64,000 bases of DNA from Pseudomonas synxantha (GTDB lineage Bacteria; Pseudomonadota; Gammaproteobacteria; Pseudomonadales; Pseudomonadaceae), in contig NZ_LT629786.1 in NCBI RefSeq assembly GCF_900105675.1, positions 6,758,001-6,822,000 on the forward strand, in the 5' to 3' direction. The notes beneath the pieces are model-generated. The model saw only the letters and a program-made list of their open reading frames with translations, was not told where the DNA came from and did not search any database. The position numbers were made by a program, and so were the translations under genes. Position 1 is the stretch's first letter, and each line of letters opens with the position of its first letter. Below, piece after piece: positions 49,128-58,766 of the stretch.

Positions 49128-49999
49128 GCAAGGAAGTCGTGCTCTCTGTGGAACACCTGATGATGCACTTCGGTGGCATCAAGGCCTTGAGCGATGTGAG
49201 CCTCAAGGTCGAACGCAACTCGATCTTCGCCCTGATCGGCCCCAACGGCGCCGGCAAGACCACGGTGTTCAACTGCCTCACCGGCTTCTACAAGGCCAGC
49301 GGCGGCAAGATCGAACTCAACGTGCGTGGCCAGCAGACCAACGTGATCCAGCTGCTCGGCGAGCGCTTCAAGGCGGTGGACTTCGTATCGCCGAAAAGCT
49401 TTTGCAGCCGCGTGTACTACAAGATGTTCGGCGGCACCCACTTGGTAAACCGCGCCGGCCTGGCGCGGACCTTCCAGAACATTCGCCTGTTCAAGGAAAT
49501 GTCAGTACTGGAAAACCTGCTGGTGGCCCAGCACATGTGGGTCAACCGCAACATGCTCGCCGGCATCCTCAACACCAAGGGCTACCGCAAGGCCGAAAGC
49601 GATGCCCTCGACCATGCCTTCTACTGGCTGGAAGTGGTCGACCTGGTGGACTGTGCCAACCGCCTGGCCGGCGAGCTCTCCTACGGCCAGCAGCGCCGCC
49701 TGGAAATCGCTCGCGCCATGTGCACGCGGCCGCAGATCATCTGCCTGGACGAGCCCGCTGCGGGCCTCAATCCCCAGGAAACCGAAGCCCTCAGCGCGAT
49801 GATTCGCCTGCTGCGCGACGAACACGACCTCACGGTGGTGCTGATCGAACACGACATGGGCATGGTGATGAGTATTTCCGACCACATCGTGGTACTGGAC
49901 CACGGCAACGTGATCGCCGAAGGCGGCCCGGAGGCGATCCGCAACGACCCGAAAGTGATTGCCGCCTACCTGGGCGCGGACGAAGAGGAGCTGGTATGA
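49124..49999 (+). CDS. livG: Branched-chain amino acid ABC transporter ATPase LivG type
   Basis: 291 residues. Walker A GPNGAGKT (about 38-45), signature LSYGQQRRLE, Walker B IICLDEPAAGLNP and the LIEHDM switch are intact. Between Walker A and the Q loop (RTFQNIRLF) there are about 30 more residues than in E. coli LivG, including SPKSFCSRVYYKMFGGTHLV. It energises import with LivF. ATGA overlaps join it to livM and livF. Confidence 0.93.
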   Translation: MSKEVVLSVEHLMMHFGGIKALSDVSLKVERNSIFALIGPNGAGKTTVFNCLTGFYKASGGKIELNVRGQQTNVIQLLGERFKAVDFVSPKSFCSRVYYKMFGGTHLVNRAGLARTFQNIRLFKEMSVLENLLVAQHMWVNRNMLAGILNTKGYRKAESDALDHAFYWLEVVDLVDCANRLAGELSYGQQRRLEIARAMCTRPQIICLDEPAAGLNPQETEALSAMIRLLRDEHDLTVVLIEHDMGMVMSISDHIVVLDHGNVIAEGGPEAIRNDPKVIAAYLGADEEELV

Positions 50000-50712
50000 G
50001 TGCGCCTATCCTCGAAATGAAGGACCTGGACGTGTATTACGGCCCTATCCAGGCCCTGAAAAAAGTCTCGCTGTACATCAACGAAGGCGAAACCGTCAGC
50101 CTGATCGGCTCCAACGGCGCGGGTAAATCCACGCTGCTGATGTCGATCTTCGGCCAGCCTCGGGCCGAGTCGGGGCAGATTCTGTACAACGGCGTCGACA
50201 TTACCCACAAGTCGTCCCACTACATCGCTTCCAACGGCATTGCGCAGTCGCCGGAAGGGCGGCGGGTGTTCCCCGACATGACCGTCGAGGAAAACCTGCT
50301 GATGGGCACCATCCCCATTGGCGACAAGTTTGCCGGCGAGGATATGCAACGCATGTTCGAGCTGTTCCCACGGCTCAAGGAGCGGCGCAACCAGCGGGCC
50401 ATGACCATGTCTGGTGGCGAGCAGCAAATGCTCGCCATCGCCCGTGCATTGATGAGTAGGCCCAAGCTGTTGCTGCTGGATGAGCCGAGCCTGGGATTGG
50501 CGCCGATTGTGGTGAAGCAGATCTTCTCAACCCTGCGTGAACTGGCCTCCACCGGGATGACCATCTTCCTGGTGGAGCAGAACGCCAACCATGCGCTGCG
50601 TTTATCGGATCGGGCGTATGTGATGGTCAATGGCGAGATTCGCCTGACGGGCACCGGCAAGGAACTGCTGGTGAATGAGGAAGTTCGCAACGCTTACTTA
50701 GGCGGTCACTAA
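49996..50712 (+). CDS. livF: Branched-chain amino acid ABC transporter ATPase LivF type
   Basis: 238 residues from the ATG at 49996 overlapping the livG stop. Walker A GSNGAGKS, QSPEGRRVFPDMTVEENLLMG (trimmed), signature MSGGEQQMLA, Walker B LLLLDEPSLGLAP and FLVEQNA. Normal length for LivF/BraG. The open frame continues upstream through livG without family similarity, so the short start is right. Last gene of the RpoN-promoted importer operon. Confidence 0.94.
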   Translation: MSAPILEMKDLDVYYGPIQALKKVSLYINEGETVSLIGSNGAGKSTLLMSIFGQPRAESGQILYNGVDITHKSSHYIASNGIAQSPEGRRVFPDMTVEENLLMGTIPIGDKFAGEDMQRMFELFPRLKERRNQRAMTMSGGEQQMLAIARALMSRPKLLLLDEPSLGLAPIVVKQIFSTLRELASTGMTIFLVEQNANHALRLSDRAYVMVNGEIRLTGTGKELLVNEEVRNAYLGGH

Positions 50713-50727
50713 CTGGTACTCAGTACC

Positions 50728-50818
50728 CTGTGGGAGGGGGCTTGCTCCCGATAGCGGTGTGTCAGTTTAAGAAGTGCTGACTGACAAATCGCTATCGGGA
50801 GCAAGCCCCCTCCCACAT
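50728..50818. repeat. REP doublet (REPIN), 91-base class
   Basis: CTGTGGGAGGGGGCTTGCTC... to ...AAGCCCCCTCCCACAT after livF. Confidence 0.95.
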
Positions 50819-50852
50819 TTGATTGTGTGGTCCATCAGGCCTTTTCCCAAAT

Positions 50853-51399
50853 TGTGGAAAACAAATCCAGCCACCCTCCAAAGCGCGACATATAGCCGCC
50901 GCAAATCCCTGTTTTGTCACAGTTTTGACTTGTCCCCATCCACTGTGGAACCGGCTGTGGGTAACGTGGGAGTAGCTAGCTGAAAGCCTTTAACTACGTG
51001 GCTTACAGCCTTGTGGTTGTTTTTTGATCAGTCGCTTTTTTGCGGCCGCCCGAGGGTTTTGTCAACCTGTTTAAAGACACAGGTATATGACCGGAATATG
51101 TCGGTCCAGGCTGTGGATAAGTCTGTGACTAAACTCTGGAAAGACCACCGAAGGGGCCGGAATGACTGGCCTGGAGCCATCGTTATGGTTTTCCGCATAT
51201 GTCAGCGGCTACATACGCTTGCGTCCAGGTCAAGCAAAAAACTTTCCAGACCCGCCTGAAAGCCTTGTACACAGCGGCTTCGAGCGGTTTGTACTTGCCC
51301 CCAAAGACTGTGGGCGCAGTTGTGGATAACCTGCGCGCATATGGCTGCAAGCCACGGTTTATAAGGCTCTGCTCGAGGCGGTCAAAAAATGATCAGTCG
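50853..51399. other. Long gene-free region with DnaA-box-like sites
   Basis: The 674 bases after the REP doublet hold no supported gene. TGTGGATAA, the exact reverse of the DnaA box TTATCCACA, occurs at 51112-51120 and 51321-51329; near matches are TGTGGAAAA (50853-50861), TGTGGGTAA (50956-50964) and TTGTACACA (51265-51273). A direct repeat TGATCAGTCG lies at 51025-51034 and 51390-51399. This could be a DnaA-titration or regulatory site or host an unlisted small RNA; it is not evidence for the chromosomal origin, since dnaA and rpmH are not here. Confidence 0.5.
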
Positions 51400-51420
51400 T
51401 GCACGAAGGTGTGTGCATAG

Positions 51421-52257
<837 letters not shown>

Positions 52258-52279
52258 GGCTTTAGACCGCGTCGCCTGC

Positions 52280-52331
52280 ATCGGGGGCAAGCCCCCTCCC
52301 ACATAAGTGTGGGAGGGGGCTTGCCCCCGAT
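52280..52331. repeat. REP doublet (REPIN), shortest member (52 bases)
   Basis: ATCGGGGGCAAGCCCCC... to ...GGGGGCTTGCCCCCGAT with only three bases (AAG or TAA) between the two GTGGGA arms, so it can fold as one long hairpin. Confidence 0.95.
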
Positions 52332-52423
52332 GGCGTCAAATCGGCCAAAACAGGACATAAGGTACACTCCGCGCCTGAAAACCCTCCGCGCTGTGCGGTT
52401 TAAAGGTTTTGACAGGAGGAAAT

Positions 52424-53329
52424 GTGAGTAACCGAGGTGAGCAGGCACTGCTCAAACAATCGACGATCCTGATGTTCGCTGTGGCGATCGCCGGGATTGT
52501 CACGGGTGTGATATCCGGCGCCCAATCCATTCTGTTCGACGGCTTTTTCTCGCTGATCGCCACTGCCATCAAGGTGTTGATGCTGATCACGGCCAAGCTG
52601 ATCGCCAAGAAAAGCAACGAGCGCTTCCAGTTCGGCTATTGGCACCTGGAGCCGATGGTGCTGTTGATCGAAGGCAGTTTCCTGCTGTTGATCGCCATCT
52701 ACGCGTTCCTCAATGGTGTGTTCGGCATTATCAATGGCGGGCGCGAGATCGAGTTGGGGTTGGTGATCATTTATGCGGCGGTGTTTACCGTCGTGGAGTT
52801 CGCCTACTTCTTCTATGTGCGCTACCGCAACCGCAGGCTCAAATCATCGCTGATCCAGTTCGACAACATCAGTTGGCTGGTGGACGCGATGCTCTCGGTG
52901 GGCTTGCTGATCAGCTTCCTTGCCGCGCTGTTGCTCAAGTCCCAGGGCTATGGCGAATGGGCGGTGTATGTCGACCCGTTGATCCTGATCCTGCTGGCCC
53001 TGAGCATGCTGGCGCCGGCGTTCAAGATCCTGCGCCCGGCGTTGCGCGAGGTATTGGGAATCGCCCCGGACCACCTGGACGACAAAGTGCGCGAAGTAAT
53101 GGACGGGGCGCAGGCCAAGCACGGTTTTGACGATTACGTGTCCTACGTGCAGAAGCACGGTCGGGCGCGGTTTATCGAGATTCATGTGGTGTTGCCGGCG
53201 GATTACCCATTGGATAACGTCGCCACCCTCGACGGGCTGCGTGAAGAGATATCCACAGGGCTGGGCACGCCGGATGCGGCGCGTTGGCTGACGATCAGTT
53301 TTACGGGCGACCGCAAGTGGATTGCGTGA
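52424..53329 (+). CDS. Cation diffusion facilitator (CDF) family transporter
   Basis: 301 residues from a GTG at 52424 placed after CAGGAGGA (an ATG two bases earlier is out of frame). Six helices; helix II begins SILFDGFFSLI and helix V region has FDNISWLVDAML, the CDF metal-site positions (one site DxxxS, the other DxxxD in FDNISWLVDAM); a cytoplasmic domain follows with HVVLPADYPLDN. CDF proteins export Zn, Fe, Co or Mn by proton antiport. The His-rich loop of zinc exporters is absent. Metal not inferable. Confidence 0.85.
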   Translation: MSNRGEQALLKQSTILMFAVAIAGIVTGVISGAQSILFDGFFSLIATAIKVLMLITAKLIAKKSNERFQFGYWHLEPMVLLIEGSFLLLIAIYAFLNGVFGIINGGREIELGLVIIYAAVFTVVEFAYFFYVRYRNRRLKSSLIQFDNISWLVDAMLSVGLLISFLAALLLKSQGYGEWAVYVDPLILILLALSMLAPAFKILRPALREVLGIAPDHLDDKVREVMDGAQAKHGFDDYVSYVQKHGRARFIEIHVVLPADYPLDNVATLDGLREEISTGLGTPDAARWLTISFTGDRKWIA

Positions 53330-53353
53330 GGTCAGTCAGACCGAGTTGAGGCC

Positions 53354-53435
53354 ATCGGGAGCAAGCCCCCTCCCACATTAGACCGGGTTCCCACATGAAA
53401 ACGCGGACAAAGGTGGGAGGGGGCTTGCCCCCGAT
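53354..53435. repeat. REP doublet (REPIN), short class (82 bases)
   Basis: ATCGGGAGCAAGCCCCC... to ...CTTGCCCCCGAT between the convergent CDF and epimerase genes; the only short-class member with the GGGAGC variant. Confidence 0.95.
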
Positions 53436-53448
53436 GAGGCCCTGAAGG

Positions 53449-54558
53449 TCACCCAAACTGCTTGATCAAACCCTGGTAGCAAGTCGCCAAATGATAAGGG
53501 GTGGTAGAAGGCATATCCCGTCGGCTCACGGTGCCCTGGGCATCCAGGCATTCATGCCAGCCCTTGGCATGCAGAAAATGCTCTTGCAGCGCCAGCAATT
53601 GGCGCTGCAGCACCGCCTCACTGCCTGGTCGCAACGTCAGCGCACGCAAGTACTCGGCCTGGGCCCAGATACGTTGGGTGCCGTCGCGCACCGTGCCATC
53701 CAGCGCAAGCATGCCACTGACCGCACCGCTCGATTTATCCACACCCATTTCTTCGGCATAGGCAAACGCCCGTGTCAGTGACGCATGCAGCGGCGTGTCG
53801 CGCAGCACCTCTGACGATTCCAGCAAAAAGAACCATTCGAACTGGTGCCCTGGCTCAAACCAGTTATCCACAGCCCCCAGCGGTTTTTCCATCATCACGC
53901 CATGCTCGCGGTCGATGAAGCGTTGCTGCATGGCCGTCGCCAACGCCAGCAGGGCCGCCTGTACGTCGGCATCCTCACGCACTGCGAGAGTCGCAAGGAA
54001 GCCTTCGGCCAGGTGCATCAACGGGTTCTGCAATGGCCCTGAACCCAGCGAGGCCCAGTTACGCTCCAGCACTGCCTCATACAGGCCATCGCCCGTGGCA
54101 AAGCGCTGGGCGACGACTTCCAAGGCGGCATTGAGCACCGATTCCACCAGCGGTTCACGCACCTTGGCCCAGTAATGGGCACAGGCAAAGATGATGAAGG
54201 CGTGGGTGTAGAGGTCTTTGCGTTTATCCAGCGGTTGGCCGGCGGGGTCGATGCTGTAGAACCAGCCGCCGTGCTCGGCATCGTGGAAGTGCCGCTGCAG
54301 GGAGCGGAACAGCGCCGCCGCACGCTCTTCGGCAAAGGCCGCGCCGGGCTCACCGATCAGGCTGGCGAACAGGTACAACTGCCGGGCGCAGGCCATGGCG
54401 CGGTAGCGTTGCGGGGGCAGCGGCTGGTGATCGGCATCCAGCGCCTCGAAGGGCAGTGCCAGGTCGGCATTCCAGCCCGAGCCTTGCCACAGGGGTACGA
54501 TCAGGTTGTGGAAGTGCGTGAGCACGGTGTTCAAGGAAGGGGGGGAATCGCTGAGCAT
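53449..54558 (-). CDS. AGE-family sugar epimerase/isomerase
   Basis: 369 residues of alpha/alpha-barrel pattern: HDAEHGGWFYSID, RKDLYTHAFIIFACAHY, NPLMHLAEGFLA, PGHQFEWFFLLE and RIWAQAEYLRAL carry the conserved acidic and histidine residues of N-acylglucosamine 2-epimerase and mannose isomerase. It probably interconverts aldose and ketose sugars such as mannose and fructose in the cytoplasm. It stands alone between two REP doublets; no sugar transporter is adjacent. The ATG is at 54558. Confidence 0.85.
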   Translation of the reverse strand: MLSDSPPSLNTVLTHFHNLIVPLWQGSGWNADLALPFEALDADHQPLPPQRYRAMACARQLYLFASLIGEPGAAFAEERAAALFRSLQRHFHDAEHGGWFYSIDPAGQPLDKRKDLYTHAFIIFACAHYWAKVREPLVESVLNAALEVVAQRFATGDGLYEAVLERNWASLGSGPLQNPLMHLAEGFLATLAVREDADVQAALLALATAMQQRFIDREHGVMMEKPLGAVDNWFEPGHQFEWFFLLESSEVLRDTPLHASLTRAFAYAEEMGVDKSSGAVSGMLALDGTVRDGTQRIWAQAEYLRALTLRPGSEAVLQRQLLALQEHFLHAKGWHECLDAQGTVSRRDMPSTTPYHLATCYQGLIKQFG

Positions 54559-54634
54559 TGGCTGGCGTCGTCACGGCAGGGGTGTAGGCGCGCATGGTAG
54601 CAGGCTTGGCAACTGTGGTGTCTGCACCAGCGCT

Positions 54635-54706
54635 ATCGGGGGCAAGCCCCCTCCCACATTTTGATTTGTGAATACAGTCAAGTGTGGGAGGGGGCTTGCC
54701 CCCGAT
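54635..54706. repeat. REP doublet (REPIN), short class
   Basis: ATCGGGGGCAAGCCCCC... to ...CTTGCCCCCGAT between hupE and the epimerase gene. Confidence 0.95.
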
Positions 54707-54729
54707 GAGGCCCTCAGCAGCGCCGCAAA

Positions 54730-55302
54730 TCAGCCCGCCAATAGCCAAACCCCTGTCGCCGCCGAAGCCGCCCCGACCACTCGCACCAAGGGCGCCGCCG
54801 CAACCGGCAGAAAGCGCACCACCGCATAACCTGCGGCATGCAACACCGCAGTCGCCCCCACAAACCCAGCGGCATACGCCCAAGGGCTGGTCATGTCCGG
54901 CAATTCCAAACCATGGGCTACACCATGGAACAACGCAAACAACGCCGTGGCACCCACGGCCACAAAAAGCGGCGGCCGCACTGCCAATGCTACAGCCAGG
55001 CCCAACGCCAGCACCGACGCCGCAATCCCGCTTTCCAGCGCCGGCAATTGCAGCCCTTCAAAACCCAGCACGCCGCCAATCAACATGGTGCCCACGAAGG
55101 CACAAGGCAGCGCCCAGCGTGCGTTGCCTTTTTGCTGCGCCGCCCATAGACCGACCGCTACCATGGCCAGCAAGTGATCGAGGCCACCCAGCGGGTGGCT
55201 GATGCCGGCCACCAGGCCATTGTCGCCGTGGCCTGGATGGGCGAAGGCCAGGGCAGGGGCGAGCAGCAGCGTGGCCGCGGCGAGGAATTTGTTGAGGCTC
55301 AT
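54730..55302 (-). CDS. HupE/UreJ nickel-permease-type membrane protein
   Basis: 190 residues. A cleavable-type N-terminal segment ends before AHPGHGD, then six helices; the family metal motif HPLGGLDH (about 36-43) lies in helix I, and HGVAHGLELP in the middle. HupE/UreJ proteins are secondary nickel carriers for hydrogenase or urease. It closes the ureE-ureF-ureG operon (22 bases after ureG), which supports a role in supplying nickel to urease. Confidence 0.9.
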   Translation of the reverse strand: MSLNKFLAAATLLLAPALAFAHPGHGDNGLVAGISHPLGGLDHLLAMVAVGLWAAQQKGNARWALPCAFVGTMLIGGVLGFEGLQLPALESGIAASVLALGLAVALAVRPPLFVAVGATALFALFHGVAHGLELPDMTSPWAYAAGFVGATAVLHAAGYAVVRFLPVAAAPLVRVVGAASAATGVWLLAG

Positions 55303-55324
55303 GAACAGGTTCCTTATAGGTTGA

Positions 55325-55939
55325 TCAGGCAGCGGTCAGCAGGCCCTGGCGTTCGATAAAGGCGACGATCTCTTCCAGTCCCACCCCGGTTTTCTGGTTG
55401 CTGAACACAAAGGGCTTGCCGTTGCGCATGCGCTGGGTGTCGCTGTTCATCAGTTCCAGCGAGGCGCCCACCAGCGGGGCCAGGTCGATCTTGTTGATCA
55501 CCAGCAGGTCGGATTTGCAAATTCCGGGCCCGCCCTTGCGTGGCAGCTTGTCGCCGGCGGACACATCGATCACATAGATGGTCAGGTCCGACAGTTCCGG
55601 GCTGAAAGTGGCCGACAGGTTGTCACCGCCGGACTCCACCAGGATCAGGTCCAGGCCCGGGAAGCGGCGGTTGAGCTGGTCCACGGCCTCCAGGTTGATC
55701 GAGGCGTCTTCGCGAATCGCCGTGTGCGGGCAACCACCGGTTTCCACGCCGATGATGCGCTCGGGCGCCAGGGCCTGGTTGCGCACCAGAAAGTCGGCGT
55801 CTTCGCGGGTGTAGATGTCGTTGGTGACCACCGCCAGGTTGTAGCGATCACGCAGGGCCAGGCACAGGGCGAGGGTCAGGGCGGTCTTGCCGGAGCCCAC
55901 CGGGCCGCCGATGCCGACGCGCAGGGGTTGGGTGTTCAT
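55325..55939 (-). CDS. ureG: Urease accessory GTPase UreG
   Basis: 204 residues from ATG 55939. P-loop GGPVGSGKT (11-19), metal motif [30 protein letters not shown] and INKIDLAP. UreG uses GTP to deliver nickel from UreE to the urease apoprotein-UreFD complex in the cytoplasm. It follows ureF by 19 bases. The structural genes ureABC and ureD are not in the window. Confidence 0.97.
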   Translation of the reverse strand: MNTQPLRVGIGGPVGSGKTALTLALCLALRDRYNLAVVTNDIYTREDADFLVRNQALAPERIIGVETGGCPHTAIREDASINLEAVDQLNRRFPGLDLILVESGGDNLSATFSPELSDLTIYVIDVSAGDKLPRKGGPGICKSDLLVINKIDLAPLVGASLELMNSDTQRMRNGKPFVFSNQKTGVGLEEIVAFIERQGLLTAA

Positions 55940-55958
55940 ATCTGATTCTCCAAAAAAA

Positions 55959-56633
55959 CTAGGAACGGAACAGGCGGCTGTATTGACGCTCGTGGGCCAT
56001 GCACGCCAGGGACAGGCCAAAGGCGGCGCTGCCCAAATGCTTGGGGTCGATGCGCTCGGCGTTTTGCTGGGCTTGTTGCAGCAGCGGCAACAGTTCGCTG
56101 GTCAGGCGTTGTGCGGCTTGCTGGCCGAGGGGCAGGGTTTTCATCAACACCGCCAGTTGGTTTTCCAGCCAGCTCCACAGCCAGGCGGCGAGGGCGTCCT
56201 CGGGGCTGATATTCCAGGCGCGGGCGGCCAGGGCCCAGCCGAGGGCCAAGTGCGGTTCGCCGCGTTGTGCGAGGAACTCACGGGCGGCGCTGTCCAGTTC
56301 CGGCAAGCCAGTGAGCAGTTGTTGCAGGGAATAGCCCATTTGCCGGCTCTCCTGATACAGCTCGCGGGTCTCGCGGCTGGCACGGTGTTCTTCACACAGC
56401 TGTGCCAACTGCGGCCAATCCTGCTCGGCGGCGGCGCGACAATGGGCGAGCAGCAGCGGTGCCTCGAAGCGCGCCAGGTTGAGCAGCAACTGATCACTGA
56501 TCCAGCGCCGAGCGCTCGCGGCATCCTGCACGCGACCATTGTCCACCGCCATTTCCAGGCCCTGGGAATAGCTGTAGCCGCCAATCGGCAATTGCGGACT
56601 GGCCAGGCGCAACAGCGCCCAGGCTGGGTTCAT
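55959..56633 (-). CDS. ureF: Urease accessory protein UreF
   Basis: 224 residues, all-helical: [21 protein letters not shown] at the start is the UreF signature (trimmed), with [22 protein letters not shown] later. UreF recruits UreG to the UreD-urease complex. The ATG overlaps the ureE stop by four bases, consistent with coupled translation. Confidence 0.95.
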   Translation of the reverse strand: MNPAWALLRLASPQLPIGGYSYSQGLEMAVDNGRVQDAASARRWISDQLLLNLARFEAPLLLAHCRAAAEQDWPQLAQLCEEHRASRETRELYQESRQMGYSLQQLLTGLPELDSAAREFLAQRGEPHLALGWALAARAWNISPEDALAAWLWSWLENQLAVLMKTLPLGQQAAQRLTSELLPLLQQAQQNAERIDPKHLGSAAFGLSLACMAHERQYSRLFRS

Positions 56634-57130
56634 GCGCGCACGCCAAACTGATGCAGCTTGGGCGCGTAGTTGAAGTCTTCGTCGCCATGCCGCGAATGAT
56701 GATGGCCACCGCCGTAGGCCCCATGTTCCGGCTGGAACGGCGCCTCGATGGTCTGCGCGTCGGCACCCAGCTGTTCAAGCATGGCCTTGAGCACGTAGTC
56801 ATCGAGCAGGCGCAGCCAGCCGTCGCCGACCTGCAGGGCCACATGGCGGTTACCCAGGTGGTAGGCAGCGCGGGTCAGTTCAAACGCATTGCAGCAAGTG
56901 ACGTGCAGCAGCTGTTCAGGTCTGGCGCGAACGCGTACGACACGTCCGTCTTCGGCTTGTAGGAATTCGCCATCGTGCAGCGGCGGCTGACCACGCTCCA
57001 GAAACAGGCCGACGTCTTCACCCTCGGCACTGAAACAGCGCAGGCGGCTTTTGCTGCGGGCTTCGAAGTTCAGCAGCAACTCAGCGGCCCAGAGGGCTTG
57101 GGGGGCGATTCGACGGTGTATCACCAGCAT
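56630..57130 (-). CDS. ureE: Urease accessory nickel metallochaperone UreE
   Basis: 166 residues from ATG 57130 (MLVIHRRIAPQALWAAEL). The peptide-binding and metal domains are present: LHVTCCNAFELTRAAYHLGNRH with the conserved His, then a His-rich tail (GGGHHHSRHGDEDF). It binds nickel and passes it to UreG. The usual AGGAGG is absent upstream (the coding strand has GGAAG, 8 bases before). First gene of ureE-ureF-ureG-hupE, with a sigma-54 element 37 bases upstream. Confidence 0.95.
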   Translation of the reverse strand: MLVIHRRIAPQALWAAELLLNFEARSKSRLRCFSAEGEDVGLFLERGQPPLHDGEFLQAEDGRVVRVRARPEQLLHVTCCNAFELTRAAYHLGNRHVALQVGDGWLRLLDDYVLKAMLEQLGADAQTIEAPFQPEHGAYGGGHHHSRHGDEDFNYAPKLHQFGVRA

Positions 57131-57166
57131 CAGGAGGCTTCCAGCTATGAGCGATGGATGAGCTAG

Positions 57167-57182
57167 AGCAAGGGGCTTGCCA
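57167..57182 (-). promoter_or_regulatory. Sigma-54 (RpoN) promoter of ureE-ureF-ureG-hupE
   Basis: On the minus strand TGGCAAG-CCCC-TTGCT: GG and GC ten bases apart, both elements near consensus. Caveat: the CAAGCCCCTTG core overlaps by chance with REP-like sequence. The 340-base gap to the NlpC gene holds nothing else recognised. Confidence 0.75.
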
Positions 57183-57470
57183 ATCCGCAGATTGAGTAGG
57201 AATTCCCTGTAGGTAGGCATGGGCATGCTGCCCAATAGGGCATCAGGGAGTTCTCCAAGTGTATCGATTTGGTGCGTGACGGGATTTATAGCACCGGTGA
57301 GGGGCGTTTTACGTTTAAGTCAGTGCGGACTTTGATGAAGTTTCTTTCATCATTTTCTTGTTGGTGTTTTTTCGGATTTGTCCTACGCGCTATCAGGATT
57401 TGGCGTTCATGACATTACTCGCGGCTTATTTAGGCTGTGCGCCGTGTTTAATTCCACCGCGACGTTCATC

Positions 57471-57977
57471 ATGTTTAGATCAATTTTATGCGTATGCCTT
57501 GCCAGCCTGGCCTTTGTCATTTCATCGGCCTCGGCCAGTCTTCAACCACGCGCGACTCTCGGTACTTCCCTGCAGGCCATCAAGCCTGCGTCCATCGACG
57601 GCGTGATCGATCGCGCCCATGAGTTGTTGGGCACGCCTTACAAATGGGGCGGCACGTCGGCGGAACAAGGCTTCGATTGCAGCAGCTTCCTGGTGTATCT
57701 GTTCAAGACCGAAGCCAATGTGCTGATACCCCGCACCACCGCGGCCATGCACCGATCCTCGGCGGCGACTATCAAGCGCAATGCCTTGAAGCCTGGAGAT
57801 GCAGTATTTTTCAAAGGCAACGGGCGCGGCCAGGTCAGCCATGTCGGCCTGTATATCGGTGAAGGCAAATTCATCCATTCGCCGCGCACCGGCAAAAAGA
57901 TCCGTATCGATTCACTGAGCAACAGCTATTGGAATAAAAACTACACCACTGCCAAGCGCTTCCACACGGCGGGCTGA
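57471..57977 (+). CDS. Exported NlpC/P60 peptidoglycan endopeptidase
   Basis: 168 residues from ATG 57471, which starts a signal peptide (MFRSILCVCLASLAFVISSA, cleavage near SASA). The NlpC/P60 core has Cys70 (FDCSSFLVY), His124 (VSHVGLYIG) and His136 (KFIHSP). Such enzymes cut D-Glu-meso-DAP bonds in stem peptides in the periplasm. The open frame extends about 90 bases upstream but adds no signal features. No SH3 or LysM domain. The stop lies five bases from the end of the convergent TetR gene. Confidence 0.88.
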   Translation: MFRSILCVCLASLAFVISSASASLQPRATLGTSLQAIKPASIDGVIDRAHELLGTPYKWGGTSAEQGFDCSSFLVYLFKTEANVLIPRTTAAMHRSSAATIKRNALKPGDAVFFKGNGRGQVSHVGLYIGEGKFIHSPRTGKKIRIDSLSNSYWNKNYTTAKRFHTAG

Positions 57978-57982
57978 CCGGC

Positions 57983-58615
57983 TTATTCGGTGCTGCCCAG
58001 CCCCTGCCAATGCTTGAGGCCGATAAAGATAAAGCGCAGTTGCTGGGTTATTTTCGCCTGGGGCGTGAGGTGGGGCGGCAAGGCATGGGCCGGTGGGTCG
58101 ATGATGTCGGGCAGGGTGGCGAACACACTTTTGACGATCAGGTCGGCCATTACATGCAAACCCTCTGGGTCCAGGTGCTGCAACTTCGGCATCAGCGTCA
58201 GGTCGGCCGCCAGGTCGCGGGTGATGTCTTCGCGCAGGGCCGCGATGGCTTGGCGTACCGCCAGGCAACCGCCGTACTGTTCACGGGCCAGGAACAGGAA
58301 TTGTGACCGGTTGGCCGAGACCACATCGAGAAAGATCCGTACGGAAGCATCGATAATGCCACCCATCACGAACTCGTTATGGCGCACCAGGCGAATCGTG
58401 GCGCGGAAGGTCTGGCCGACTTCGCTGACCAACACCAGCCCCAACTGGTCCATGTCGGCAAAATGGCGATAGAAACCGGTAGGCACGATACCGGCGGTCT
58501 TGGCCACTTCGCGCAGGCTCAGGCTGCCAAACCCACGGCCACACTCCATCAGATGGCGGGCTGCGTCCATCAAGGCGAGGCGGGTCTGTTGCTTCTGTTC
58601 GGCACGGGGCAGCAT
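57983..58615 (-). CDS. desT: TetR-family repressor, DesT-like
   Basis: 210 residues from ATG 58615 (MLPRAEQKQQTRLALMDAAR); an in-frame ATG 45 bases earlier is unlikely. HTH at about 30-50 (LSLREVAKTAGIVPTGFYRHF). Length and sequence resemble DesT of P. aeruginosa, which senses acyl-CoA saturation and represses the desCB desaturase genes; DesT also lies near ureEFG there. Here desCB is not adjacent: the neighbour upstream is a small exported protein. The name is therefore by similarity from memory. Confidence 0.78.
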   Translation of the reverse strand: MLPRAEQKQQTRLALMDAARHLMECGRGFGSLSLREVAKTAGIVPTGFYRHFADMDQLGLVLVSEVGQTFRATIRLVRHNEFVMGGIIDASVRIFLDVVSANRSQFLFLAREQYGGCLAVRQAIAALREDITRDLAADLTLMPKLQHLDPEGLHVMADLIVKSVFATLPDIIDPPAHALPPHLTPQAKITQQLRFIFIGLKHWQGLGSTE

Positions 58616-58720
58616 GAGCGAATGGGCTTTGTCGGCGAGTACAGCGACGCACTCTAGCAAAAGCGCTTTGCCGGCGTCGAACTTGGCGGGGGCGAGGCGT
58701 GACGCGGTCTATATAAAAGC

Positions 58721-58748
58721 AAAAGCCCGATCGGCGGATCGGGCTTTT
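58721..58748 (-). terminator. Intrinsic terminator of the small exported protein gene
   Basis: AAAAGCCCGATC, loop GGCG, GATCGGGCTTTT: twelve perfect pairs with T runs on both strands, so it can work in both directions. Confidence 0.9.
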
Positions 58749-58766
58749 TTCTGGGCCATCACGGGC

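Noticed and set aside
49096..49995. Open frame running through livG in frame with livF (538 residues in all)
   Set aside because: The part upstream of 49996 is Arg/Pro/Gly-rich out-of-frame translation of livG; LivF has its own ATG and normal length.
50853..51399. Chromosomal replication origin
   Set aside because: DnaA boxes are present but dnaA, rpmH, dnaN and an AT-rich unwinding element are missing.
57131..57235. Longer N-terminus for UreE
   Set aside because: The upstream extension is not UreE-like and would run across the sigma-54 element; the family start MLVIHRR is at 57130.
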